Source of the DNA: Aquimarina sp042434915
GTDB taxonomy: Bacteria > Bacteroidota > Bacteroidia > Flavobacteriales > Flavobacteriaceae
DNA length: 64,000 nt
Reading direction: 5' to 3'
Assembly: GCF_042434915.1 (NCBI RefSeq)
Contig: NZ_CP170198.1
Span: 2,604,001 to 2,668,000, forward strand
Shown here in pieces: positions 54,119-61,604 of this stretch (positions are counted from its first letter, which is position 1; every line of letters begins with the position of its first letter). The notes below the pieces were generated by a model. The model did not search any database and was not told the DNA's origin. It worked only from the letters and a program-made list of their open reading frames with translations. The position numbers and the translations under genes were made by a program.

Positions 54119-56818
54119 TTACAATATAAAACGATAGGTTACTTTGAGTACAAAAGTGTTTTCAGGCTTTTGACCTAAAATTTGATTATCTAGACTTTTA
54201 AGTAGTTTATTACTAGTGTCACCGTCACCATTTACTCCTTGAGACCAAACTAAGAAAATCTCTGATCCTGGTATGTACTCCCAACGTAGAACTAGATTAG
54301 ACCTAAATTGAACAAAAGCAAAATCAGGATTATCAAAGCTATAATCCTCCTGCCCATCATTATTCTCATCAATCACATATTCGTCATCCCGAGTACTAAT
54401 CTGGTTAGGGTTATATAACGCTATACGGTCACTCAATTTTTTTGCCAAAGGGTTATTAACGTAATTAAAATTTGAATAGCGCCCCCTAGATATAAACGGT
54501 TGTCCATAGTATTGTAAAGTCAAATTAGGATTTATGGTATAGTTTATTCTAAAACTGGCACTCAATGTATTTTGCTCAATATTTCCTGTTATATACCGTG
54601 GAGTTTCACCAAAATCCTCTGTTGTTACATATTGGGTTTTATCTTTGTTTATTCTCAATTCTGGATTAAAGGATACACTTAGTGCATCAAGAGGCTGATA
54701 ATTTAGGCGTACTACAAAACGATCAAAAGTGTAATCATTGTACGCGGCTCTCGAACCATCATAACCAACAGTAAAATTGAATTTTTTACGTTGATCTGAT
54801 CCAAAAAATAGAAATGCATAAGTATCATCAGACGATCGCCATCGCGGTCCACCACGTAAAGCGGTATTACTATAAATTCTTGGTTTATGCCCAAATCCTA
54901 CCTCGGTCCACCAATTATTTTTATAATTTATAAACCCAAATAAATGATACCGTATAAAGTTATAATTTCCTTCAAAATCAAAAGTTGAATATTGGTTCAA
55001 GGCTACCTCTGCTCTTCTATAAAACTTTGTAGGTCTCAAAAACAAGTACCTTAAATTAGCGAATTGCTGAATTTCATCTGCTTGTCGCAAAAAACCAATA
55101 TCATTCAATTCCAATTCTGGCGAACGCCAATAAAATCCACCATCATAACGCCAATTACCGCCTCCAGATTTACCTGCCGTAAGTTTTCCACCAGTACCAG
55201 TAAGCGAAGTTCTTGATGAATCCACTGCAACATGTGAAGCATCTGACCTCTGAAAAAGATGTGTGATTGAAGTCTGAGTTTCTGTAATAGCTTCAGCCGA
55301 ACCCTCAACATGACTCGCCACAAAATTACCTTCAATAAAATAGTTTCGATCCTTCCAATTATGACGAAAATCCAAACCACCGGTATACGCACGTTGGCGT
55401 AAGGAGGATGCTAAGGCATTCTCACGAAGACCCGCTAATTCTGAAGACTCATCAGATGCTTGGTTATCAAGATCTATAAGCAATTGATCACCTAAGTCTC
55501 TATGTACACTCGTGAAAATCCCTCCTACATATGTATTTCGTTCATTAAAATCCTTTTGCAGCCTACCCACAAAATAGTTTGTAAGGGGCTCAACCACAGC
55601 TTCTCTTCGATTACCCAAAGCATCCTCAATGGTACCTAATTCTCGAGAAGTAACACTTTCTAAAACCCCAATTGACCATCCCTTCTTAGTTTTACCACTA
55701 AATTTTGCAGCGCCCAAAATTGTAGAGTTTTTGGGGAGATCTGTAAAATCGTCATCCGTGGTAGAAGCATTTACTTGAGGACTTCGGCCAATACGACGGG
55801 AATAAAAGAGATTATCCGCGTTGTTTGCAAAACGGTAGTCAAATATATTTTTGTTTTCGACAAAAAACGGACGCTGTTCCTCAAAAAATATTTGAAAGCC
55901 ATCCAGAGCAATGGCCGCCGGATCAGCTTCCACTTGTCCGAAGTCTGGATTCACGGTAAGATCCAACGTCAAATCATTAGTGATACCAATTTTCGCATCG
56001 ATCCCAGCGTTCAGTTTAAAATCTTCACCATCCCGAAAACTATTTCCATCCTCTGCTTCGTAGGTATCCAACTGCGTAACACCAAACGGCTGAATTTCTA
56101 ATTGTTTTTGTGGCTCAATATTAAGTAAACCATGCAACTCTCCAAATTCACTGACCCAACCTGGTGCGTCCTGAGGCACGCGTTGCCAAACCGAGCGCTC
56201 TTCTTTTCTAAAAAGTCTACGTGTCACCTGTAAGCCCCAGATTTGTTCTTTGCTTTTCCCAAATTTTAATTGACTTAGCGGTATTTTAATTTCTGCCCAC
56301 CAGCCTTCTTCATCGATGGTCGTTGCCGTATACCAAATAGGATTCCAACTCCCATCCCAATTGTTCCCATTTCTGGAAATAAATTCATCCCCCTTTACTC
56401 CCGCAGCAGTTATAGTAAATGAAAAGCCAGTACGCTTATCATGATAGGTATCTAAATTAATTTCTACCCAATCTCCTTGAAACCCATCCCGACGAGACAA
56501 TCGTTTTTCAATTTTTTCCGCTTCAGTATCCAAACATCTAAAGCCCACATACAAATACTTCTGATCATATACTATTTTAAATTTTGTTTGCTGACTTGGC
56601 GGTGTGTTTTCATCCGGTTCTTTTTCAATGAAATCGGCTGTCCATGGAACCAAATCCCAAGCTGCTTCATCCAGAACACCATCAATAGTAGGTGCTTCTT
56701 TATCTTGGATCGGATTCGTTTGATAGATGCGTTTAACTACTTTTGTAGTATCATTAGATTGTGAGAAACCATATAGAGAAAAGAAAAAGAAACAGTGAAT
56801 TAGCGTATTACGTAACAT
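54119..56818 (-). CDS. DUF5916 outer membrane protein with a CBM9-like domain
   Basis: An 899-residue protein starting MLRNTLIHCFFF (56818), which gives a clean signal peptide ending GFSQ; the frame is open for 14 codons upstream. After it, about residues 30-225 form a CBM9-like carbohydrate-binding domain (PTIDGVLDEAAWDLVPWTADFIEKEPDE, GDWVEINLDTYHDKRTGFSF). From about 230 the DUF5916 part is a barrel (LTLDLTVNPDFGQVEADPA, EEQRPFFVENKNIF), ending in VLKVTYRFIL. The family is common in Bacteroidetes, often called hydrolase by transfer, but its function is unknown. Confidence 0.92.
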   Translation of the reverse strand: MLRNTLIHCFFFFSLYGFSQSNDTTKVVKRIYQTNPIQDKEAPTIDGVLDEAAWDLVPWTADFIEKEPDENTPPSQQTKFKIVYDQKYLYVGFRCLDTEAEKIEKRLSRRDGFQGDWVEINLDTYHDKRTGFSFTITAAGVKGDEFISRNGNNWDGSWNPIWYTATTIDEEGWWAEIKIPLSQLKFGKSKEQIWGLQVTRRLFRKEERSVWQRVPQDAPGWVSEFGELHGLLNIEPQKQLEIQPFGVTQLDTYEAEDGNSFRDGEDFKLNAGIDAKIGITNDLTLDLTVNPDFGQVEADPAAIALDGFQIFFEEQRPFFVENKNIFDYRFANNADNLFYSRRIGRSPQVNASTTDDDFTDLPKNSTILGAAKFSGKTKKGWSIGVLESVTSRELGTIEDALGNRREAVVEPLTNYFVGRLQKDFNERNTYVGGIFTSVHRDLGDQLLIDLDNQASDESSELAGLRENALASSLRQRAYTGGLDFRHNWKDRNYFIEGNFVASHVEGSAEAITETQTSITHLFQRSDASHVAVDSSRTSLTGTGGKLTAGKSGGGNWRYDGGFYWRSPELELNDIGFLRQADEIQQFANLRYLFLRPTKFYRRAEVALNQYSTFDFEGNYNFIRYHLFGFINYKNNWWTEVGFGHKPRIYSNTALRGGPRWRSSDDTYAFLFFGSDQRKKFNFTVGYDGSRAAYNDYTFDRFVVRLNYQPLDALSVSFNPELRINKDKTQYVTTEDFGETPRYITGNIEQNTLSASFRINYTINPNLTLQYYGQPFISRGRYSNFNYVNNPLAKKLSDRIALYNPNQISTRDDEYVIDENNDGQEDYSFDNPDFAFVQFRSNLVLRWEYIPGSEIFLVWSQGVNGDGDTSNKLLKSLDNQILGQKPENTFVLKVTYRFIL

Positions 56819-57010
56819 AATGATTTTTTGATTGATACTATTACGTAGTAAAGACAACAAGGTCGTAAGGCTGTCACGAATAGATTTAGAGTTAACAAAA
56901 AATTAACATTAGATGGAGGCAAAATTTAACCATCGTACTATTTTTTTTACTTCAAATTAAGAACACTGATTACCAACAGCTCAACTTCTTAAAATATTAT
57001 GAGACACCTG

Positions 57011-57041
57011 TTTGCTATATAAATATATAATTGTACATTTG
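57011..57041 (+). promoter_or_regulatory. Promoter of the rplM-rpsI operon
   Basis: TTTG (57011-57014), 19 bases, TACATTTG (57034-57041): an exact match to the Bacteroidetes consensus. A predicted start near 57048 gives a leader of about 45 bases with a small hairpin (CCTAT/ATAGG, 57046-57060). Confidence 0.8.
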
Positions 57042-57092
57042 CACCCCTATTTTATATAGGAATGGAATGTTTAATAAGTAAAATTAATTAGT

Positions 57093-57548
57093 GTGGACAC
57101 ATTAAGTTACAAAACAGTATCTGCAAACAAAGGCACCGTTACAAAAGAATGGTTACATGTTGATGCTGAAGGACAGACTTTAGGCCGTCTAGCTTCTGGA
57201 GTTGCAAAACTTCTAAGAGGAAAACACAAGCCTAGCTTCACACCACATGTTGATTGCGGCGATAATGTTATCGTTACGAATGCAGAAAAAATCAACTTAA
57301 CTGGTAAAAAGTGGACTGATAAATCGTATATCCGTCACACTGGCTATCCAGGTGGTCAAAGAAGTCTTACTGCTCAGGAATTGTATAACAAAAACCCAGA
57401 GCGTTTAATTGAGAAAGCGGTAAAAGGGATGCTTCCTAAAAACAAATTAGGAGCCGAGCTATTCCGTAATCTTAAAGTTTATGTAGGTGCCGATCACAGT
57501 CAAGCTGCTCAGCAACCTAAAACTATTAACTTAAACGAATTTAAGTAA
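57093..57548 (+). CDS. rplM: 50S ribosomal protein L13
   Basis: A 151-residue protein of the usual L13 length. Signature segments are WLHVDAEGQTLGRLASGVAKLLRGKHKPSFTPHVDCGDNVIVTNAEKI and AVKGMLPKNKLG. The start is GTG at 57093 (read MDTLSYKTVSANKG), as no ATG is in frame near it. Its stop overlaps the rpsI start by one base (TAATG), so translation is coupled. Confidence 0.97.
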   Translation: MDTLSYKTVSANKGTVTKEWLHVDAEGQTLGRLASGVAKLLRGKHKPSFTPHVDCGDNVIVTNAEKINLTGKKWTDKSYIRHTGYPGGQRSLTAQELYNKNPERLIEKAVKGMLPKNKLGAELFRNLKVYVGADHSQAAQQPKTINLNEFK

Positions 57549-57934
57549 TGGAAGTTATTCACAAAATCGGTCGTAGAAAGACCGCAGTAGCTCGAGTGTA
57601 TCTTAAGGAAGGTTCTGGAAAAATCATGATCAACAAAAAAGATCTTACTGATTATTTCACAACTGGTACTTTACAATACAAAGTGAATCAACCAATGGCA
57701 TTAACTAGCAACGAAGATAAATTCGATGTTACTGTAAATGTATACGGAGGTGGTATCACAGGTCAAGCAGAAGCTGTGCGCTTAGCACTTTCAAGAGCTA
57801 TGTGCGAACTAGACGCAGAAAACAGGTTAATCCTTAAACCAGAAGGTTTATTGACGAGAGATCCAAGAATGGTTGAACGTAAGAAATTTGGTCAGAAGAA
57901 AGCTCGTAAGAAATTCCAGTTCTCTAAACGTTAA
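57548..57934 (+). CDS. rpsI: 30S ribosomal protein S9
   Basis: A 128-residue protein of normal length: IGRRKTAVARVYLKEGSGKIMINKKDL at the N-terminus and the basic tail LTRDPRMVERKKFGQKKARKKFQFSKR, which reaches the P site tRNA. It follows rplM with a one-base overlap. A 166-base structured gap then leads to rpsB. Confidence 0.98.
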   Translation: MEVIHKIGRRKTAVARVYLKEGSGKIMINKKDLTDYFTTGTLQYKVNQPMALTSNEDKFDVTVNVYGGGITGQAEAVRLALSRAMCELDAENRLILKPEGLLTRDPRMVERKKFGQKKARKKFQFSKR

Positions 57935-57954
57935 TTTATTAAAAACAGTATTTG

Positions 57955-58100
57955 TTGTTACTTTAATGCACTATACTTTGCCGTATAGCGCGTTCCTTAC
58001 ACTAAGGAAAAGGTTAGTTTAGCATCTAAATGGTTGAGGCCGTACCTCTTGGTAGCCACTCAAACATTGCTAATTCAACAGAACGTAAACTATTACAAAA
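57955..58100 (+). promoter_or_regulatory. Structured leader of rpsB, candidate ribosomal protein regulatory RNA
   Basis: The leader holds hairpins CTATAC/GTATAG (57971-57988) and TTCCTTA/TAAGGAA (57993-58009). A larger fold is closed by TTAGCA (58019-58024) with TGCTAA (58068-58073) and contains GAGG/CCTC and GTTGAG/CTCAAAC pairs. A near-promoter, TTTG (57951-57954), 19 bases, TACTTTG (57974-57980), would drop the first hairpin. No terminator is seen. Such leaders often bind the encoded protein; here S2 would be the candidate. Confidence 0.5.
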
Positions 58101-58904
58101 ATGGCAAACAATATCGAAGTAAAAGAATTACTTGATGCAGGTGTACATTTTGGTCACCTTACCAGAAGATGGGATCCTAACATGGCCCCATACATCTATA
58201 TGGAGCGTAATGGCATCCACATCATAAACTTATATAAGACAGCTGCAAAAATCGACGAAGCAAGTGAAGCTTTGAAGAAGATAGCAGCCTCTGGCAGAAA
58301 AATCCTTTTTGTCGCTACAAAAAAACAAGCAAAAGAAATCGTTGCCGAAAAAGCAAACAAAGCTAGCCAACCCTACATTACTGAAAGATGGCCTGGTGGA
58401 ATGCTTACCAACTTTGTAACTATCCGTAAAGCTGTGAAAAAGATGGCTTCTATTGATAGAATGAAGAAAGACGGTACATTCAATACTTTATCCAAAAAAG
58501 AACGTCTTCAAGTAGACCGTTTAAGAGCTAAATTAGAAAAGAACCTTGGTTCTATTTCTGACATGACTCGTTTACCTGGAGCCTTATTTGTTGTAGATAT
58601 TACTCGCGAGCATATCGCAGTAAAAGAAGCTCAAAAATTAAACATTCCAATTTTCGCTATGGTGGATACAAACTCTGACCCACGTCAGGTTGATTATGTA
58701 ATCCCATCTAACGATGATGCTTCTAAATCTATTGATAAAGTAATGTCTTTTGTATCTGATGCTATCGTAGAAGGTCTAAGTGAAAGAAAAGCGACTAAAG
58801 ACTCTCCTAAAGATGCACAAAAAGAAACACCTAAAGAAGCTCCTGCAAAAGCAAAAGCTCCAGCAAAAGCTGTTTCTGAAGATGCTAAACAAGAAGAAGA
58901 ATAA
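58101..58904 (+). CDS. rpsB: 30S ribosomal protein S2
   Basis: A 267-residue protein. The S2 core spans about 1-228 (LLDAGVHFGHLTRRWDPNMAPYIYMERNGIHIINL, PGALFVVDITREHIAVKEAQKLNIPIFAMVDTNSDP). A Lys/Ala/Glu/Pro-rich tail of about 40 residues follows, as in other Bacteroidetes. It is separated from tsf by a terminator that contains a new promoter. Confidence 0.98.
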   Translation: MANNIEVKELLDAGVHFGHLTRRWDPNMAPYIYMERNGIHIINLYKTAAKIDEASEALKKIAASGRKILFVATKKQAKEIVAEKANKASQPYITERWPGGMLTNFVTIRKAVKKMASIDRMKKDGTFNTLSKKERLQVDRLRAKLEKNLGSISDMTRLPGALFVVDITREHIAVKEAQKLNIPIFAMVDTNSDPRQVDYVIPSNDDASKSIDKVMSFVSDAIVEGLSERKATKDSPKDAQKETPKEAPAKAKAPAKAVSEDAKQEEE

Positions 58905-59011
58905 ACGGTCGTTAATTTCTGTGATTTAACGATTATATCTAAAGGAAATGTTTTGCTACTCAAACTGCTTATTAAATAGCGTTGACAGCAAAAGTTAACT
59001 TTACAATAAAA

Positions 59012-59040
59012 TTGATGAGTCGTTTAGTTCTTTACTTTTG
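59012..59040 (+). promoter_or_regulatory. tsf promoter inside the rpsB terminator
   Basis: TTG (59012-59014), 18 bases, TACTTTTG (59033-59040) matches the Bacteroidetes consensus. The -7 box lies in the loop of the rpsB terminator and the predicted start, near 59047, lies at the 3' arm. Confidence 0.65.
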
Positions 59041-59068
59041 TAGTACAGACTAAACGACTCTTTTTTTT
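59017..59068 (+). terminator. Terminator between rpsB and tsf
   Basis: A perfect 12-base stem, GAGTCGTTTAGT (59017-59028) with ACTAAACGACTC (59049-59060), a 20-base loop, followed by eight T. It lies 112 bases past the rpsB stop. Confidence 0.88.
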
Positions 59069-59099
59069 AAACAAAAACATTAAATAAAATAGTATAGAT

Positions 59100-59924
59100 A
59101 TGGCAAAGATTACCGCCGCAGAAGTAAATAAATTACGTAAGGCTACAGGTGCCGGAATGATGGACTGTAAAAAAGCTTTGGTTGAGGCTGAAGGAGATTT
59201 TGATACAGCGATCGAGGTACTTAGAAAGAAAGGTCAAAAAGTTGCAGCTAACCGTGCCGATAGAGAATCTACAGAAGGTGCAGTAATCGCAAAAGTTAAT
59301 GCAGATAACACCAAAGGTGTAATCGTTTCATTGAACTGCGAAACTGATTTTGTTGGTAAAAATGATACATTCGTATCTCTAGCTACTCAGTTGGCCGAAC
59401 TTGCACTAACAACTTCTACAAAAGAAGAATTGCTTGCAAAAGATTTCAACGGAATGTCTGTTCAAGATAAACTTACAGAACAAACGGGTGTGATCGGTGA
59501 AAAAATTGAAATAGGTGATTACAGAAGTTTAGAAGCTCCTTTCGTGGGATCTTATATTCACGCTGGTAACAAAATTGCTGTTCTTACTGGTCTATCCAAA
59601 GGTGCTGATGGCGCAGAAGCTGTAGCAAAAGATGTATCTATGCAAGCTGCTGCAATGAATCCTGTAGCTCTTAATGAAGCAGGTGTTGATCAAACAATTA
59701 TTGATAAAGAAATCGAAATTGCAAAAGATCAATTACGTCAAGAAGGAAAACCTGAGGCTATGTTGGATAATATTGCAAAAGGTAAAATCCAACGATTCTT
59801 TAAAGATAACACCTTAGTTAATCAAGCCTTTATTAAAGACAACAAGCAAAGTGTTGCAGATTACGTAAAAACATTAGGTAACGACGTAACCGTTGTAGCT
59901 TTTGAACGCGTTGCCTTAGGGTAA
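59100..59924 (+). CDS. tsf: Elongation factor Ts
   Basis: A 274-residue guanine nucleotide exchange factor for EF-Tu. The N-terminal signature is EVNKLRKATGAGMMDCKKALVEAEGDFDTAIEVLRKKG, and the core has GVIVSLNCETDFVGKND, whose TDFV contacts EF-Tu. Length and motifs are normal. The start ATG is at 59100, about 50 bases after the predicted transcript start. A terminator follows. Confidence 0.98.
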   Translation: MAKITAAEVNKLRKATGAGMMDCKKALVEAEGDFDTAIEVLRKKGQKVAANRADRESTEGAVIAKVNADNTKGVIVSLNCETDFVGKNDTFVSLATQLAELALTTSTKEELLAKDFNGMSVQDKLTEQTGVIGEKIEIGDYRSLEAPFVGSYIHAGNKIAVLTGLSKGADGAEAVAKDVSMQAAAMNPVALNEAGVDQTIIDKEIEIAKDQLRQEGKPEAMLDNIAKGKIQRFFKDNTLVNQAFIKDNKQSVADYVKTLGNDVTVVAFERVALG

Positions 59925-59957
59925 TCTAGATCAAATAATACACTTCAATATGAAGTA

Positions 59958-59993
59958 AAAAAAAGCTGTATTGTACAACAATGCAGCTTTTTT
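59958..59993 (+). terminator. Terminator of tsf
   Basis: AAAAAAGCTGTATTGT pairs with ACAATGCAGCTTTTTT (one weak pair) and is followed by T-rich sequence, about 35 bases past the stop. The remaining roughly 160 bases before the pyrH promoter hold nothing I can name. Confidence 0.8.
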
Positions 59994-60151
59994 CTATTTC
60001 TCACATATTACATCTTTTCTCTTGACTCCCGCACTTTTCTACTTAACCGCATAAAAACTACCAAACACCCTACAAAAACAACAAAATTAATTACTCATGA
60101 TGATATAGCTACAATCCTAAACCACACAACCACCTTAGCACGTTAAAAAAT

Positions 60152-60180
60152 TTTGATAATTAAGAATATCAGTATATTTG
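60152..60180 (+). promoter_or_regulatory. Promoter of pyrH-frr
   Basis: TTTG (60152-60155), 17 bases, TATATTTG (60173-60180). The -7 box is an exact match and the spacing is at the short end. The pyrH start at 60201 leaves a leader of only about 14 bases. Confidence 0.65.
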
Positions 60181-60200
60181 CATCTCACTCACACTCAAAA

Positions 60201-60908
60201 ATGAAATATAAACGAATATTATTAAAATTATCTGGTGAAGCTTTGATGGGAGAACGTCAATACGGCATCGACCCTAAGCGCTTAGCAGAATATGCAGAAG
60301 AAATCAAAAAAATAACTGATAAGAATGTAGAGGTTGCCGTTGTTATTGGTGGCGGGAACATTTTTAGAGGAGTAGCTGGCGCTAGTAAAGGTATGGATCG
60401 AGTACAAGCCGATCACATGGGGATGTTGGCAACGGTAATTAATGGATTGGCATTACAAAGTGCACTTGAGGATGCTAATATTCCAACACGTTTACAATCT
60501 GCCGTAAAAATTAATGAAGTAGCCGAACCTTTCATTCGACGCAGAGCAATTAGACATCTTGAAAAAGGTCGTGTTGTGATTTTTGGAGGAGGCACAGGTA
60601 ATCCTTACTTTACTACAGACTCTGCAGCAGTATTACGAGCCATAGAAATAAATGCTGATGTAATTTTAAAAGGAACTCGTGTTGATGGTATTTATACAGC
60701 CGATCCCGAAAAAGATGCCAAGGCTACAAAATTTGATTTTATATCCTTTGATGATGTCTTAAGTAAAGGTTTAAAGGTAATGGACACCACCGCATTTACA
60801 CTTAGTCAAGAAAACGAGCTACCTATCATCGTTTTTGATATGAATAAAAGAGGTAATCTCTTAAAAATTATATCGGGTGAAGCTATTGGAACAAAAGTTA
60901 ATTTATAA
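60201..60908 (+). CDS. pyrH: UMP kinase
   Basis: A 235-residue enzyme that phosphorylates UMP with ATP in pyrimidine synthesis. I start at MKYKRILLKLSGEALMG (60201); the 16 open codons above it overlap the promoter. Motifs: KLSGEALMG, VIGGGNIFRG, the UMP site GTGNPYFTTDSAAVLRA and VDGIYTADPEKD. Normal length. It forms an operon with frr, 43 bases on. Confidence 0.97.
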   Translation: MKYKRILLKLSGEALMGERQYGIDPKRLAEYAEEIKKITDKNVEVAVVIGGGNIFRGVAGASKGMDRVQADHMGMLATVINGLALQSALEDANIPTRLQSAVKINEVAEPFIRRRAIRHLEKGRVVIFGGGTGNPYFTTDSAAVLRAIEINADVILKGTRVDGIYTADPEKDAKATKFDFISFDDVLSKGLKVMDTTAFTLSQENELPIIVFDMNKRGNLLKIISGEAIGTKVNL

Positions 60909-60951
60909 ACCTTAAACTCATTATCTCATTACTCAAATAACGTATTAAAAG

Positions 60952-61515
60952 ATGAATGAAGAAACCGATTTTATTGTAGATTCTGCTAAGGAATCAATGG
61001 AAGCTGCACTTGTGCACTTAGAAAAAAAATTATTAAATATTAGAGCAGGTAAAGCATCACCCGCAATGCTAGGCGGTGTAATGGTTGACTATTATGGATC
61101 CCCTACTCCACTAAATCAAGTTGGAAACATATCCACACCAGATGCTCGCACCATAACAATTCAACCCTTCGAAAAATCAACCATTCCACAAATAGAAAAA
61201 GGAATTTTGATTGCCAATCTTGGATTTAACCCCATGAACAATGGTGAGAGCGTCATTATAAGCGTACCACCACTAACTGAAGAGCGTCGCCGTGAACTTG
61301 CGAAACAAGCAAAGGCAGAGGCCGAAGATTCTAAAATTGGCGTTCGTAACGATCGCAAACATGCCAATACAGAAATTAAAAGATTGGAAAAAGACGGACT
61401 CTCTGAAGATTTAGCTAAGAATACAGAGGTAGATATTCAGCAATTAACTGATAATTATATCAAAAAAATTGACGAAATGCTAGCAGTCAAAGAAAAAGAA
61501 ATCATGAAGGTATAA
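60952..61515 (+). CDS. frr: Ribosome recycling factor
   Basis: A 187-residue protein of normal length. Signatures: LLNIRAGKASPAMLGGVMVDYYGSPTPLNQVGNISTPDARTI and PPLTEERRRELAKQAKAEAEDSKIGVRNDRKHA. It splits the terminated ribosome with EF-G. It follows pyrH and ends at a terminator. Confidence 0.98.
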   Translation: MNEETDFIVDSAKESMEAALVHLEKKLLNIRAGKASPAMLGGVMVDYYGSPTPLNQVGNISTPDARTITIQPFEKSTIPQIEKGILIANLGFNPMNNGESVIISVPPLTEERRRELAKQAKAEAEDSKIGVRNDRKHANTEIKRLEKDGLSEDLAKNTEVDIQQLTDNYIKKIDEMLAVKEKEIMKV

Positions 61516-61541
61516 TATATTAAAAGAATCATAATCAAATT

Positions 61542-61570
61542 AAAACCCCTATTTTACATAGGGGTTTTTT
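61542..61570 (+). terminator. Terminator of pyrH-frr
   Basis: AAAACCCCTAT (61542-61552) pairs with ATAGGGGTTTT (61558-61568), loop of five, then T. It lies 27 bases past the frr stop. Confidence 0.9.
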
Positions 61571-61604
61571 GTATATTCACCCCCATTTAAGAATATATTT
61601 TCTA

